Origin: Eopsaltria australis
Taxonomy: Eukaryota > Chordata > Aves > Passeriformes > Petroicidae
Reading direction: 5' to 3'
Length of the DNA: 64,000 nucleotides
NCBI GenBank assembly: GCA_034509425.1
Contig: JAVTVJ010000230.1
Span: forward strand, 558,001-622,000
Shown one piece after another: positions 21,001 through 34,300 of the stretch; position 1 is the first letter of the stretch; each line of letters starts with the position of its first letter. The notes beneath the pieces were generated by a model, which saw only the letters and a list, made by a program, of their open reading frames with translations, did not search any database and had not been told where the DNA came from. Position numbers and translations under genes: made by a program.

Positions 21001-24000
21001 GTCCTAGTACAATTCCAGTTCGAGTGTTTAGGGGAAGCACAGCAACAGCTGCCACAAGGACCACTGAAAGGGTGCACTAATGTGAAAAGGAGCATTAATT
21101 CTCCCTCAGATCGCTGTAGTTTCTGAGCGGAAGTGTGCTGTTGAGAACAGCTGCTTTCTGGTTCTGTCAAATCCAGTCCCCACATTTTTCATGAAAGCCT
21201 GATTGTACACAGGCCAGGCAGCTGGCACTACTGATTTGATAATCTTTGCCTGGTTATTATCAAGCTAAGCTTACAGTTGTTTATGTTGGCAAAGAATCTA
21301 TAGACTCACGCACAAACAAATGCCCTTACCTATTTTAGTAAAACAAATTTTGGTTATTAAATAGAGATTCTGCTCCTTTTATATGTCTTTTTAATACATC
21401 AATAAATGGTCAATCAAATTTACACACATTTATCTGGAAAATCTCGTTCCAGGATTGTTACTATTCATCAAAATATTAGTTTGGAGTTCTGCAGGGTTGT
21501 GACTGGTAATACATTGCCAGAACTCTTAATTTTCCATTGTGAAACTACATTAAATGATTACATAAATATGTTAAGTATTAATAAAAAATATATATTATGC
21601 AAATATATCCTTTGGTTACATAATTATGAGTGGGAAGACAAGTGATGTATATACACACAGTGACACAAGATGTGACCCATAAACCTCAATGTATTAAAGG
21701 ACTAAATAGGTATGAATTCCAACATAGGCCCTACATTATTGGGATTAGATGTGCTACCAGAGTGTGTTTGTTTCATTTACAGTGTTTTCACAGGATATAA
21801 ACTGATTTATGAAGGCATTTCTGGGATTGTGTTTTTCAAATCTTTGATTTCGAAGCCTTTGGTTTAAACACTACCTTCCCGTACTGTCAGAAAGCAGTAC
21901 TAGGAGTCAACTGAGAATCATTTCAGTTATCAGCTATTACTCTTCACATAAAAATATTTTATTTTAATTATACTATAAACCTTTATATTAATATAATTTT
22001 GGTTGGTTGGTTTGGGTTTTCCATATGAATTCTATTTCTACTCATAGGAAGGGATGTTTCAGGGTCCATTTATATCCAGCAGTAAAATGCTATGAAAGGT
22101 TATTTTTTCCTTTGGGGTATGTTACAAGAAAGGCTGAAGATCAGACAGTAGGCAAAGTATGTTGTTCACCATACCTTCTGGCATATTGGTCCCCCAACCC
22201 TCTTCTTAATTCTCAGAGAGTGGGCACATGGCAGGCTTTAATTTCTTTTTCAGCCTGAGACAATTCTTCAGCCTGACAATCTTATGGCACCAGTGATCAC
22301 TTTTACAAGTGACCATCCCTGCTGTCTACCCCACACTTCCAAGGACAGCTACTGTTTGTTCCTCCAGAAAAGCTCCTCAGCCCTTGCAACTGATTTTCTC
22401 AGAATGTGTTGGTGTATATCTCTACACACTGTGCATGCTTTGAATTCACCTTCAGCACTCCCTGTGTCAGTATCTGTCTTGTAGTTAAGCCTGTGTGCTA
22501 AGGTATGGCTTTCCTTACCTGAGCCAGATATATCAGTTTATCCCAAACCCAAATCTCTGATGATGCTTTTGGCTCTGAAGAGTAGTTGCAGAGAGTTCCC
22601 TAGTAGAACCAGGTATTGAAGCTTCCAATAAGGACAAGGCAGACAACCCGCATGTGGTAATTTCTTAAAATTGCAACAGCAATCTACAAAATTTGGCTGT
22701 TAACACCTCCTAGGATGCCAAAAAAATTTCCAGTTTGTCCTGAACAGTATGTAATAGGCCTGCAGCACGCAAAGAAAGAGAATGTCAAGAAAGGGAGAAA
22801 CTCAGTAGTGTTTTAAGAATACTGGGGAAATTAGAAAGCATGGAGTTCCAGGTTATGATCCATTAAATTAATTTATTTATACATTAAATACAAAATGGGG
22901 AAAATTATCTGAATTAGAGTTTTATATTAAATATATAATCATGTAGTATAACAGATCTTCCTCTTGAGTAAGTGTAGTAATCACTAGCTGAAGAGTTATT
23001 TTCTCCCTCTCACTCACATTCTGAGTGCTTAACATTCATGAAAAGGGGAAGGATGTTAAAAGTGAGAACTGAAACACCAGATCCAGTGCCCACATATGCC
23101 AAGTAGCCCATCTGCTAGTGGTGGAAACACTGGCTTAAGGCAATTTCCTAAGAAGTAGTACCACTCTGTTTGGGGCTCCTCAGGAAAGCAGCAACTAAAA
23201 GTAGGTTTTCCAAATCCTACAAGATCACTCTAACCCATGGGGGCTTAAAGGATGGAAGTCTTGTTCCTCTTCCATCCAGCCGTATTCTGAAGGAAAAGCA
23301 ACACCAATTAGACAATGTAACAGAAAGCAGCACTTTCCTCTCTGGCAGGCGAGGCTCACATGTCATGAGCAGCTGCAGGCTGCAAGCTTCAGGGAAGAAC
23401 CAGCAGTATTTTGTTTTGGGAAGAATTAGACCGACTTGATGGCTGTCCATTGCGGCCTGAAAATACTACACACCCAGGGCATTGCTGGGGTACATTGTAG
23501 CTGAGGTGCTGCTTCTGCTACAAGCTCAGGCACCACTGCTTTCAGTTGCTGGGCATCTCTTTTTGTGGAAGTCCATCAATGGGAACTGCTGGAACTTAGT
23601 GCCAATGGAAGTTATGAAGTGAAATAATTGCATCTGTAGATCAAAATCTAAAACTTTTGATGTTGATGTCTTTTCGCATATGCTAAACTGAGATCACAAT
23701 GAATTGAAGTCAGCACTTACATGACCATAATAAGCTCTCATCAGTCCATATAGTACTGGGCATTGAAACAGAGACTTGTGGGACTTCTATATACCAGTAA
23801 CACTAATTTTAGAAAATGAAACAAACTTGCCATATAGCTTTTATATGCAAACACTTATACCCATGTATAAGCAAGACAATATAAGCTGAAAAAGGTAAAA
23901 TGATTCAAGAAAAGGAAGCACATACACACAATAGCTTTCAGGCCCTGGTCTTATCAGGATAAAAGGTACAATAGGAACTTTACACAGCCTGGGTTTTGTT

Positions 24001-24580
24001 TTGGTTTTAATTCCTGGAATCTGACCGGCATGTAAGCAAGATTGCTTTGATTGTTAGTTATTTCCCTTCTCGGGATTTCACTTCTCATAATGCCATAGGA
24101 TTTCCTCTGACTTTATCAAATTCAGCCACATGTTACTTACTGTTTGGATTATGAAATAAATTACTTAAGTGAATGACCAGGATAATTTTCAAGCGGGGTA
24201 TATTAAGTTGTTGCCAATGATGCCACAACGTAAATGTTTTCTATTTCCTGGCCATGTCAAAGGTCCTTTCTTTTCTTCTTGAACATTCAAAAATCACGAT
24301 GAGAGACGTTAAAATAATGGTAATTACTAAAAGTAGAGACTATTTTCTCCTGATTTGTTAGATTACCGTTAGATTGAGTTTTGCTACTGTACTCAAGGTT
24401 TTCAAAAACTCTTTTTGTGATGTTTTGGTGCTAACGCCTACTTGCATCTCAGTAGATATTTATCCAAAACATCTTTTAATAAACACTTTTTTTCTGAACG
24501 ACTTCTTAAATATTCATCCCCAGCTTACATTTTGACGGTTTATCCGAAAACTATTTTTCGTGAAGGCAAGGTTTAACTTA
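18100..24580. other. Intergenic between ODF2L and SH3GLB1, no gene recognised
   Basis: AT-rich sequence with frequent stops in all frames; the few ORFs of 60-108 codons resemble no family I know. No CLCA-like exons were recognised. It includes a 9-bp inverted repeat (18388-18412, TGATCATGT and its complement around 7 bp). No intact transposable element was seen. Confidence 0.6.
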
Positions 24581-24988
24581 CAAAACTCAGGACACAAGAA
24601 ACGGGAGCAGGGCGGCACTTGTCCTCCCAGAGCCGGGTCCGAGGGGCCACTCCCCCGGACAGGCCGGACCTGATCCCTGGGAGCGGAGGATTCCCACGCC
24701 TGGGGTGCGGCCAGACGGCCGGGGGTCACCTCCGCCCGCCCGAGGGGACTCTGCCTGTGCCGCCCACCCTGCTAGCGAGTCTTTAAGGCAAAGGCAGCGG
24801 CCGGCTGCCAGAATCTCCCTCGCCCTGGCTGGTGGCGGGCTGACCCAGCTCCGAAGCAGCCGCAGCCGCAGCCTTGGGGCCGCCGATAACGCCTGGCGCT
24901 ACCCGGGACGAAAATTCTGCCAGAGTACCACGCCCAACGCTGCCATCCCACCCGCCCGCCGTCCCCTCACACCAGCGCAGGGAGGGCC

Positions 24989-25139
24989 GGGGCTGGAGTA
25001 TGGCGGGGCTGGAGTATGGCAGGGCTGGGCCGGGGCGGAGCGGGGCTGGGGAGGAAGGCGGCGGGGGCGGAGCGGTGCCAGGCCAGAGGGGGGCTGGGAA
25101 GGAAGGCAACCGGGGCGGAGTGGGGCCGGGGCGGGGCGG
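24989..25139. repeat. Degenerate GC-rich tandem repeats with GC boxes
   Basis: A 16-bp unit GGGGCTGGAGTATGGC is present twice in perfect tandem (24989-25004, 25005-25020). It is followed by looser repeats of GGGGCGGAG and GGAAGGC blocks to 25139. Two upstream ATGs (25000, 25016) fall in the perfect copies; whether they are transcribed depends on the unknown start site. Confidence 0.8.
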
Positions 25140-25288
25140 TCGCCGGCTCCGCTCACCCGGCCGATCCGGGCCCTGGGCTGACGCCGCGGCCCCGCCAATC
25201 CGCTGCGGCCGGGCCGGGCCCGGCACCGCCCCCGGCGGCTCCCACAGGGACGGGCCGGAGCGGCCGCCGCCGCCGCGGGTGCCCGGGC

Positions 25289-25295
25289 TGAGTCA
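25289..25295 (+). promoter_or_regulatory. AP-1-like TGAGTCA near the SH3GLB1 start
   Basis: TGAGTCA followed by GC, a full AP-1 consensus that also resembles a small-Maf/Nrf half element. Its position just before the ATG suggests it is transcribed. Function is inferred only. Confidence 0.4.
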
Positions 25296-25310
25296 GCGCC
25301 CCCGCCCAAG

Positions 25311-25382
25311 ATGAACATCATGGATTTCAATGTGAAGAAGCTGGCGGCTGACGCGGGCACCTTCTTGAGCCGCGCCGTGCAG
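25311..25382 (+). CDS. SH3GLB1: SH3GLB1 exon 1 coding part, residues 1-24
   Basis: ATG in context CCCAAG-ATG; encodes MNIMDFNVKKLAADAGTFL and so on to VQ, the membrane-inserting amphipathic helix (helix 0) of the N-BAR domain. Donor CAG with GTACGG, phase 0. The 5' UTR extends upstream by an unknown length in the CpG island. Confidence 0.97.
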
Positions 25383-28300
25383 GTACGGCCCGCCCGCCCC
25401 TGCCGGGGCCTCGCCGGGACGGGGTTCTGCCGGGCCAGCCCCAGCCGGGGACGCCCCAGCCATGGCTGAGGCCGCGGGTGGCTCCGCTGGGCCGCCGGCG
25501 CCCCCGGGCCTGGCGCGGGGCGCTGGCCGGGGCGTTCGGCTCCGCCCCGGGGGCCGGGAGGGGCCGGGCCCGCCGCGGGCTCCCCGCTCGGGCGAGCGCC
25601 AGGCCCGGCTGCGCCGGCGGGGGCGAGGCCGGAGCGCTGACCGGGCCGAGCGCGGATGGGCTGCTGCGAGAAGTGTCCTCCAGCCGGCCCCTTCGGCCGC
25701 GGGCTGGGCAGGCCCGGCTGTTCGCCAGGCAGGCTACACAACAGCAGCCTCGGGGGGCTGGCGGGGGGTGAGGCAGCCCAACGTCAGACGGGCACAAAGA
25801 GGGGAGAAGGCGCCAGCACTGGAGGCGCGAGGTGCGCAGGCATCAGCTGCCGGGAGATACGGCCGGACTTTGTGCATGCAAAGGACATAGGTGTGTCTCG
25901 CGTGAAATAACCGCCTCGGTTTCACTGTCTGCTAGTAACGTGTCCCTATCGCTGCTTGATCGGTAAAGGTTGAGCTCTTATGTGACACATGAAAGTTCGG
26001 GATGTGTCTGCTTAGGCTGTTTGGCTTGTTTTATCGTTTTAAAGCTTGTTTGATAGCCCATTGTTCCTGAGTCGGTGTTCCCCTTTCTTCACAGTAAGGG
26101 TACTATAACTGTCTTTTGTTCCTGAGCACTTGTCTTGAGCTGTAATCCCCTTTCCTTATATAATCTAACTTGTACAGATTTCCTGTATGGAGATGGGCAT
26201 CCAAGCAGTGTATAGTAATCCACTTTGGTTTCTTACGAGTTCTCGCTGGGTCAGGTTTGGAACGTGGTTAGCGTTGTTATCTGGTCTGATCAGTCTAATG
26301 TATTGCCCTAAATCTCAATATTCAAGCAGAACCAATGATCAGCAGCACAGCAGAGCTCTGAAAATGCAAACTCGTCAAAAATATTGTTGTTCAAATTTAA
26401 ATGAATTTCAAGCATTCATTGTGGCATCTCTTTGTGATGGAGGTGTTTCCATGCTTCCCCCACTACTCCTGGCTTCCTCCAGGTCTGCCTGCTTCCCAGA
26501 GTGACTTCCTTTCCAGCCTTCACTTTCTCTTTTCTTGTTGGACAAGGGAAAAGAAGGAGATGCAGTTTCACCCTTCATTGTGAGGTCTTGTGATGGGACC
26601 TTGTGATTTCATTTAAAAGTATATGTGAATCTAACATTGTGGTCTTCACTAAGCAATTTTCACACTGCTGAGAAGATTTATGGAAATATTAATGGGAAAT
26701 AGTAATAATTTTATATAAAAATACTCTTGTCTGTAATTATTAAGAAATAACTCCAGAACTGTTTTTATTGTATTGTAATGAATCTGTACAATGTTTTGAG
26801 AACACCTGGCATAGTTTTAAAAGCCTTTTAAACAGTAGTAGTAGTACAACCATGAATAAATTCCCTTCTTCCCTATACAGCAGCTGAGCTTTCTCATGAC
26901 TGCAATTTGCTTTTATGTAGAACTGCAAATGCCAGAAGCATTTATCAAGATGTGCATGCTATCAAAGTTGGCTAATCTACATGTGACGGAAATTAAAACA
27001 AACTTGGACAATGCAATTTACTTCTATTTTATTCAGTTTCTTACTGGCCACCAAAGAGCTTGTTAAGAATGAAGCTGGACAGTCAGAATGCTTGCAGTCC
27101 TGTTAAGTTCCTAATTGGTAAATTTGTGTGCGACTTAATCATAAGCCAGATTCTCCTGAGAATGGCTGACTTTGAACAGCGGGCTGTCAAGGGATGAGAT
27201 CATCATTATTGTGAGGAACCACTGCTCTGAGCAGAGGCAGGCAAAGGCCTCACTTCCGGCTTTGCTTGTGGATTAGTAAGATTTGGCAGGAGTTTTGTGT
27301 CAAGTGAAATGAATTGTCCGATGGATTTATCTAAATAAAGTTATAGTGTACTTCATGGTCATTGAAATCACAGCTTGGATGGGAACAGCAGAAGGTCATC
27401 TTACTGTTTCTGTAAGGCATCACAGGATATCGAAACAGTTTATCAAACATATTAGCTTGTCCTATTCTAAAAAGCAAAACCCTCCAAACCCCAAAGATAT
27501 ATATTTCACAACTTCTCAAGAAAGTTTGTTTTAGCTTTTGATCCTTGTCTTTAGAAGCTTTCTTTAACGTCTAATTATAATTTAAATCTTCTTACTGGAG
27601 TTTAAGCTCCCTATTTTTGATCTGTTTCCTCTGGACAGGACATATTTTTCAATATATTCAAGGTAGTTGCAATGGGAATCTGTTTTGTCTTCAGGTTTTA
27701 CACGAGGATAATTGACAAACAATTACAAAATATACAAGACTGAACTAATCTTTTAATTTTCTTTATTACCTCTGGACTTTCTTTCATTTTGGTTAATGTT
27801 TTAACTGCAAAATTGGACAAAATGCTTCACCAGAGACTTTCCACTACCAAGTTTAACAGAGGATTTTTTCATAATGTTATAAATTACCTTTCACTTTTTT
27901 GTGTGTTTAACATTCTCCTGCCCATTTCTTTACCTGACCATATGGATGTGTTGGTGAACTTAATTTTCAAATTTGTTCTTAGATTTTTGTTGATGACTGG
28001 GGAATGGTTATATAAGTGATTGTTTTAAATTTGTCCTGGAAAATTATTTCTCTGAACTGAATATTTTTAACCCGACTAACTTGCAGTTCACAGAAGAAAA
28101 GCTTGGTCAAGCAGAGAAGACTGAACTGGATGCTCATCTGGAGAACCTTCTCAGCAAAGCAGAATGCACTAAATTGTGGACAGAAAAAATAATGAAGCAA
28201 ACAGAAGTGTTATTGCAGCCAAATCCAAGTAAGGAGCCCTTCAGATTTTTGCTTTCAACTTTTGTATTAATAGATATGCCAATGTAAATATTTACTGCAA

Positions 28301-31300
28301 TAGCTATTGCATAAGTTTTAACTAAATATAGCAGTTTTCAAGTTTGAAGGCTGCAGTTACAGCGAGCACATTTTGAAGAGCTGGTAAGAATTGGAGACAC
28401 TGCCAGTTGCTGGTACTTCCTGAACCTTTCAAATGGGCAAAACTGTATACAGAGCTTTTTAAACTGTCTTATTGGTTCCATACTCTGCTCAGTCTCAGGT
28501 TGATGGTTGATCTTTTGAATTGTTTACTTTTTAATTTAATTTCCCACTAATTCCAGATATCTTGAGTAGCTGTAAGAACTCTGAAGTTCTTCATGGGGTA
28601 GATACAGTGGCTCAAGAAACTTCATTGCTATTGTATTACTTAAACTCTCTGCACAATACAAATTAGCTTGAAGCAGCAAGATGGACTAAAATACCTGTCT
28701 TTAACAATTCCATTACTAAAGAATTGGCACCCTACTTGAGCAATACAAAAAAGTGTCAAGTATGATTTCATCACTGTTGAGTCTCTTACTGTAACAGTAA
28801 CAGAAAAAAACATGGGTAAAAGAAATGAAGTTTTATGGTGTATTAGTTTTATTTGTTTCTGAAATTGCTGCTATAAGCAGAAATGTTGAGGAGATCAGTT
28901 TCAGACTCATCCTACAGTTGTACTAGAGTTTGGAGCCTATAGGAATTTGCTTAGTGTAAAGGTCTAGATTTTATGTTAAGACCTGGTGTCTAGTCAGTGG
29001 GTGAACTACTTTACTGAAAAAATCTAAACCTCCTTTAGGTTTGCTCAAATGATAGTTTTATAAAACTGCTCTGCACTGAAAATATTCTCCTTGTAATGGC
29101 ATACTTAGCTAGGATTTATTAGCAGTGTATGTTTTACCTTTACTAACACTTCTCTAATGCCAAGCAGATAAATTCTTTATTACAGAGATGTTTGAAGTAT
29201 TATTTTGGAAGTGTGTTGCATCTTTTAGTTCCATTAAAACGGTATTTAGAAAATAAACCAGCTAATCCTGTGGGAAGGACCTAGTAGAACTTGCAGAATA
29301 TTCTAGCTCAAATTTCTACCTTTGCCTAGGCCAGAGGAAATAGTTGTTTTTCATTCAATTCAGTATTTGTAATATCTCTCGGACTTTTTCAGAAACTTGT
29401 AAGCTTTGAATATTGAAGCACTAACTGGAGACTAGTGGAAGTGCATAAAGAAGTTGCAGTAGAAGGATAATATGTGGTAGTGTCTCAGTTCTGCTCACCA
29501 GTCCATTTTCTGATGGCTAAAAATAGTTGAGCAGTGGTCTTTGTGAATGTAACTTCAGCTGTTTGGTGGCCTACTTGGGAGAAGGATCACATGCTGCAGA
29601 GAGCTGCTTTTGGTGGTTGTTAATGGAGTAACCCTGTCTGGGGGAGGAAAAATCACTTTCTGTCCCATTTATAATTCTACCTATAGATCAGACCCATGTA
29701 ATAGTCCAGTAATTTTAGATTACTTTTCATCTCTTTTGTGATTTAGTAAAAAATAAATGTTATGGCTTGAGCAGAGAAAGCAAATCACTTTTGATTATTT
29801 TTTGTTCACTCTTGTTGTCAGGGAATGCACTGGTACCCATAATTGTCTGCCTTAGATTAATTTTTGTGACCTTCACGAGAGAGTAGTTATTTAATCCACC
29901 GCTGTTGAAAGTTCTCTAATTAACAAATAGTAGTAAAGTGGCAGGTTTGTTCACTGGAAAACTTCTTTGTGGTTGTCTGTACTATTGCAGGCTAAAATTA
30001 GTTCATACTGACTGTATAAATAAAGCCAGCTAGGTGGGAAATAAAAGCAGTTGGTCAGAGAAATCAGGTATTGCATCTGAGGAGTTTGCTTTTTCAATTA
30101 CAGAGTCCCTGTTTAGGTGTGTGAGGCCTTTCCACCTAAGAAGCTCCCTGTGGCTTAGTATTATGATAGATGAGTAGTAAATGCTCACATAGTCTCGACA
30201 AGTTTTTCTGGTAATATTATTGCTCAGACTAAGAAAATATGGGAGCATGAAATGAAACATTTTCTATTATCTTTTAATGGTTTCTTTCAGAGTGTTTCAA
30301 GGGAGCATGGGGCGTGGGAAAGAGGATATAATTTCTGGGGCTATCAGACTTTCAGTATATCTTAATAGGGAACTTGGAGTAGTTGTTGAACTTAATTCCT
30401 ACACTGCTAATTGTAGTGAACAATTGTGATCTTTTTTCTGGAGGGGGAACAAAAGCCAGTTTGGTTTTTTAAGGGGAAATGTTCTGTTATTGCTCTTACT
30501 GTGAAGACTTCTGATCAGAATTCTGAAAAGATGTATAATTGTGCTAATGGAGAAGAAAAGTATAATTTTTCACTTTCCCAGATGGCTCTAGGAAGCACTT
30601 GAACGTGGCATGGCAAACATGGAACATGGTTGGTTTCCAAGAACAGGATCTTCAGCTTAATATTGTTCACTTCATGTTGAGTTTAATGGCTGGATTTTGA
30701 AATTCTTTTTTTTGTGCTCCTTTTTCTTGTTTGTTTGTTTCTCTTTCTAACTTGTGTTTCGAATGACAGTAATTATTTCAAATAAACATTTTTAGATGCC
30801 AGAATAGAAGAATTTGTCTATGAGAAGCTGGACCGCAAAGCGCCAAGTCGCATGAATAATCCAGAGTTACTAGGCCAGTATATGATTGATGCTGGGAATG
30901 AATTTGGCCCAGGAACAGCCTATGGTAAGAAGTAAAAAAAGCAAAGATACAGGCTTTTTTAACAATATAAAATTATATTTCTTATCTTCCTCTAGATAGA
31001 GCAGTTTAATGACATTTGTGTCAGTTTGAGTTGGCCTCCTGTATAATTGAGCATTAGGAGATCAATGATGAGGTTTCTGTCCAAATGTAGAAACAGAACC
31101 TGTGGTTGGAATGGTATCCATCTTCATAGTTGGATAATTCTCTTACCAGAACAACTAATTTTGGGATTTAGTTTCATTGTTAAAGGAACACATCTGCACA
31201 TTTGACAGTATTTATTGATTTTATTTGTTGTTTGGAGTGAAAATGTTACCTGAAATTAACTTCTGTAGTAAGAAACCTCTCTAACTGTACCATATTCCTG

Positions 31301-34300
31301 CTTTTCCCAATATATATTTTGATAAGGATAATAGTGTGGAAAACAGTCTAAATTTTGTTCTTTTTCTTGTAAATTTATATACCTATGACAGGATGGTTGG
31401 GGGTATTATCTCTGATGTTTTTACATTGCTGTTAATTAAAAAGTCTAATTCTAATGTTCTCTACAACTCTTGAAGTTGCTGATAAAAAGTAAATGTTTTA
31501 TAGAATTCTTTTGCATACAAAATCGATAATAGAAAGCTTTGTTCCTCTTACTTCCACATGATTTTATCTATCTTTGGCCTTCCTTCTGATCATCAGCCTC
31601 AAGTCCTGCTTTTTAACATCAGAGTTGTACTTACAGGCACACTGTCCCTTAAGTTGCAGAATTTTTTGAATTCAGGCAAATAAGGTAGACTGTTAGCATA
31701 TAGGTACTCTGTCAGAGTTTCATGTGGTGTCATAAAATGTTAGTTCTCTGAACACTTAGTGTCCTTTCTAGGCTGTTGAAATTCCTTTTGATACACTAAC
31801 TTCACTTTCAATACTTAACTTGCAACTAAATTTCGGAGTATTGTTTGGTTAATGTACAAATGCATATTTAGAAGTTTGAGTAGATGGGGATGAGGAGAAG
31901 CACACTATTTTCCAGTATCTTAATAAGCTTTTTTCTTGCTACCAACTAGTCCTGTCTTAAGACTTGTGTTGTATAGGAGAGGAAGTTGTTGGATTAAAAT
32001 AATTAGGTATGATATCCAGTTCTGAAATAGGTGTTTGCTATGGAGCTGCCATAATTAGTGCCATTTCTACAATGTGGTCTCATTGAAATCTTGCCTTGAC
32101 CTGTGATTGTTTGTAATAAAAATGGTTTGGCTTGTTTGTGTGATTGTTTATTTTGGTTTTTGTTTGTTTTTATGTTGGGTTTTTTTGGTGTTTAGTTTCG
32201 GGAGGCTTGGTGTGGTTTTTTTTTGGGGGGGTTGAGTTTTTTTGCACATTATTTTCTTTCTTTTGAAGGCCCTTTTCATGGCACTGGATTATCTTTCAAA
32301 TTGCTGGCCTAAACTTTCCTGACTGTAGCAACCTGTTTTGTTAACCTCCTGCCTGAACCATATGATCAACAGATTTTTTCCTTTGCAGGAAATGCACTCA
32401 TTAAATGTGGAGAAACACAAAAGCGAATTGGGACAGCAGACAGAGAACTAATTCAAACTTCTGCTATCAACTTTCTCACTCCCCTAAGAAACTTTATTGA
32501 AGGAGACTACAAAACTATTACTGTGAGTTGAATTGTACATTCTTCAGTATTTCACACCAATTCTAACTGTCAGTCTTCAAAATGCACTAGTAGATAATGG
32601 TGCATTATTACTTTCCTCAAGGTAATATAGAAAAATTCAAGTGAAATTTGTGCCTTTGGTGTATTTTCTGTTCTTTTGCCGAGGTAAAAACAAAATTACG
32701 ATGAAGACGTTTGTTAACTATTCTGTTAGAAGTATGCCTATTGAGTATAAATTGTGTGAGAATAATTAGGATCTAATTCTACCTCTTTCTTCAACTGAAG
32801 AACTTTTTTATAAGATACTTCTTTAAAAACATTTCAAAGTAGACAGTCTTTTGCTTGTGAGTATGAAACCATTCTCACAAACTACCCTAACTCACTTTCA
32901 GAAAGAACGTAAACTGTTACAAAATAAAAGACTGGATTTGGATGCTGCAAAAACCAGACTGAAGAAGGCAAAAGTTGCAGAAGCTCGAGCTGCAGTAAGT
33001 AGAGGGTTTTTTTTAGTTGGTTCATAACTTTCAGACTTACTGATACATATTTATCAACTTGACTGCTTGGTTATGTTTCCAGTCCTAGCTTCTTACCCTG
33101 GTTGTTTTTCCAGATACTTTTGTAAGAAATGCCTTAGTGGAACACAAGGACATGGAAGTGAGTTACTGATCAAGGTGTTAGTCTTCTACTTTTTAAAATA
33201 TTCCATCAAGTTGGACTTACTTATTCTGTTCGTATTCTGTACTAGATAAGGCTATATTGCCAAAAATTAATTGATACAACCTGCTAATACGGGTGTAAAT
33301 ACAAATACTTGAATCTCTGCAAATGTTGAAGTGTGTGCATAATTGCTTTCAGCTGCTGAACCTGTCTATACTTCTCTGTCAAAAATATTTGCGGTTTCTC
33401 TTTATGTATTGCTTACTATTTTACACCACCAAACAGAGGTGAGACTCTTCAACTCACATCAGTTAACCATTCTGATTCCCTCAAAAATGGTTGTTCAAGG
33501 AGATTAAATTGAAAAATAAGTTTCTGATTTTGAATCTCTTAAAATGGTCTAAATGAAGGAATGGACTGTTGACTGTATGCAGTTTCGTCAGGATATATTT
33601 AGAGTAGTCTCATAGCTATTTTTGACAGCATTCCTAAAACTTCAGCAGTTAATGATGGACAAGGAAGTGATTTTTCCTATAAGGGTTAATGCAGTAAGGG
33701 TCATGGAAATAAAAATATCCAGACAATTTAAATACACAGGGAGAGTGTACATGATGGAGAGTCAGAAGAAGGACTGTCAGGTTTTGCTGGCTTTTCCAAG
33801 TGGGCATTTGTCCTGAAAGATCCCAGAGACATCATCTTGAGCTTTGAAGTGCATTACATCTTTGGGATTGTGATCCATCTGAAAACCAACATAATCTCTA
33901 CCTGACAGTTCTGGTCTTGTGTCTCAGTCCATGTAATGCATTCTATCCCTGTGTATTTAAACCATCTGTATTTTTAAGTCTGTGCATTCATTTTCCCTTC
34001 TGTAAATTCCATGCAAAAAGAGTCACTTCTCTATTTGTCAATCTTTCTTAATTTGTAAGGCTAACAATGGAGAACAGAGAAGGGTTTTGATCAGCAAGTA
34101 GTGCAATTTAGAAGCAATGGCTGGAGAAGCATTGGATAGTAAACTATTCCTTTGCTTGACTTTGTTCAAGGTTAAAAAAAAGTGTTTTTATTGTTAGCTT
34201 CCTTTGTGATGTGGTAGCAGGTATGTACCTTACTTTCTAAAGCAATGAAAAGACCATAAGGAGTTGTTCCCCTTAAGACTAGTATTAAATTAATATATAT

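Larger units (their letters stand above)
24600..25880 (+). promoter_or_regulatory. CpG-island promoter and first-exon region of SH3GLB1
   Basis: High CpG and G+C throughout, spanning the first coding exon and the start of intron 1. GGGGCGG GC boxes (Sp1/KLF type) occur at 25032, 25064, 25112, 25128 and 25133, within degenerate tandem repeats. An AP-1-type TGAGTCA sits at 25289-25295, only 15 bases before the ATG and so probably in the 5' UTR. No TATA box is obvious, as is usual for such promoters. Confidence 0.8.

Noticed and set aside
24705..25890. Many long ORFs on both strands (up to 280 codons)
   Set aside because: Stops are rare in CpG-island DNA. The frames overlap each other and exon 1 of SH3GLB1, are dominated by Pro, Gly, Ala and Arg, and resemble no family.
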